Source: Candidatus Altarchaeales archaeon (GTDB taxonomy: Archaea; Altiarchaeota; Altiarchaeia; IMC4; SCGC-AAA252-I15). Taken from it: DNA of 6,758 nucleotides. Made by a program: the position numbers and the translations under genes. This document shows, in pieces, positions 6,199 through 6,758 of the stretch (its first letter is position 1; every line of letters begins with the position of its first letter). The stretch spans positions 1 to 6,758 of the forward strand of contig VGJA01000056.1 in NCBI GenBank assembly GCA_016867655.1. Reading direction: 5' to 3'. Below the pieces are notes generated by a model. That model saw only the letters and a program-made list of their open reading frames with translations. It did no database searches and had not been told where the DNA came from.

Positions 6199-6740
6199 TC
6201 TCTTAGTTTGCACGAACAGATTTTGCTCCCAACTCCTTTAAGAGTGAAATCCAGGTTTCCAGCCAACTCCATTATTTTCGGCATGCAAAAGCTGCCTTGA
6301 CAGCGTCCCATGCCTGCTCTGGTTCTGATGCGAATTCCCTTCAGAGTTCTTATACCCAACGGATTGTTCAAAGCATCTATTATCTCTTTTCGGGTTACTT
6401 CCTCGCACCTGCAGACGATTACTCCGTAATCAGGATTCTTCTTTATCAATCTAGCTTTCTCATCCTTGGAGAGTTCGCTGAATCTTATCCTCCTCTTCCT
6501 TTTTGGATTGTATTTCAGATTCTTCTGCAATTTCACATGACTGCCAATCATTTCTCTAACTTTGCTTGCAAGCACCGGCGCGGCAGTCAAGCCAGGAGAC
6601 TCAATGCCCAAGAGATGTATGAATCTTTCTGGATTTTCTTCAACCACAAAATCGCCTTCATTAAGGCTTCCAGGCTCAATCAACTTAGCCCTCAAGCCAG
6701 AGTATTCATGGATAATGTCCTTTTGCTTTAATTCAGGCAC
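6195..6740 (-). CDS. GlpA/LhgO-like FAD oxidoreductase C-terminal part with BFD-type [2Fe-2S] domain; 5' end missing or disrupted
   Basis: The 181 visible residues match the C-terminal half of GlpA/LhgO-type FAD-dependent dehydrogenases. HEYSGLRAKL and the flavin-contact phrase LLGIESPGLTAAPVLA (44-58) come first. A basic linker (YNPKRKRRIRF) follows, then a BFD-like [2Fe-2S] domain with C110-x-C112 and, 34 residues on, C147-x4-C152 (VIVCRCEEVT and GMGRCQGSFC). Full-length relatives are about 480-500 residues, so the N-terminal FAD-binding domain is absent. The only start-like codon is GTG 6740, but the in-frame residues before it (EAVKL, 6741-6755) continue the family pattern EAVKLVPEL. An in-frame TAA then occupies 6756-6758 at the window edge. 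The GTG is therefore probably not a true start, and the gene may be split, frameshifted or mis-sequenced. Its stop overlaps the next gene's ATG. The substrate is probably glycerol-3-phosphate or a 2-hydroxyacid; which one cannot be told from this part. Confidence 0.75.
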   Translation of the reverse strand: MPELKQKDIIHEYSGLRAKLIEPGSLNEGDFVVEENPERFIHLLGIESPGLTAAPVLASKVREMIGSHVKLQKNLKYNPKRKRRIRFSELSKDEKARLIKKNPDYGVIVCRCEEVTRKEIIDALNNPLGIRTLKGIRIRTRAGMGRCQGSFCMPKIMELAGNLDFTLKGVGSKICSCKLRE

Positions 6741-6758
6741 CAGTTTTACCGCTTCTTA

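Noticed and set aside
6297..6731. 144-residue + strand reading frame
   Set aside because: It is antisense to the GlpA-like gene, whose conserved FAD and [2Fe-2S] motifs clearly define the coding strand.

Overview
The window has two convergent halves. The left half (1-4361, + strand) carries two overlapping genes for large secreted or surface proteins. The right half (4518-6758, - strand) carries three overlapping genes for an anaerobic redox enzyme set. I think the source is an archaeon, perhaps one of the small-genome DPANN-type lineages. The reasons are long surface proteins built of repeated beta-sandwich modules and packed with N-glycosylation sequons, poly-threonine linkers, and ATGA-type overlaps with little Shine-Dalgarno signal. 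No ribosomal or other marker gene is present, so this placement is an inference, and an anaerobic bacterium cannot be excluded.

Left half: the first gene enters from the left edge and encodes at least 1046 residues. These form nine clearly spaced modules of about 100 residues, plus a partial region at the front. Its stop overlaps the start of the second gene (ATGA at 3138-3141). The second gene is a complete 407-residue protein with a signal peptide, two beta-rich domains, a small four-cysteine motif, and two copies of an eight-cysteine module. Poly-threonine tracts separate the cysteine-rich parts.

Right half, read from right to left: the C-terminal part of a GlpA/LhgO-like FAD oxidoreductase with a BFD-type [2Fe-2S] domain, then an NAD(P)/FAD-dependent oxidoreductase, then a DUF1667 protein with a CxxCPxxC motif. 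This gene trio is familiar from anaerobes, often near glycerol kinase, and is usually read as an anaerobic glycerol-3-phosphate (or similar hydroxyacid) dehydrogenase complex. The first gene has an in-frame TAA at the window edge, just upstream of residues that look like family interior, so it may be broken or split.

The most unusual signal is a dispersed palindromic element present in two diverged, oppositely oriented copies. One lies in the 156-bp gap between the convergent gene sets (4364-4489). The other is inserted in frame inside the NAD(P)/FAD oxidoreductase gene (about 5110-5235) and adds about 41 low-complexity residues between two conserved domains. The copies share an 8-bp hairpin that differs by one compensatory base-pair change, a second short hairpin, and flanking heptamer-like tracts. 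This resembles the protein-coding palindromic elements known from Rickettsia, here in an unrelated and probably archaeal genome.
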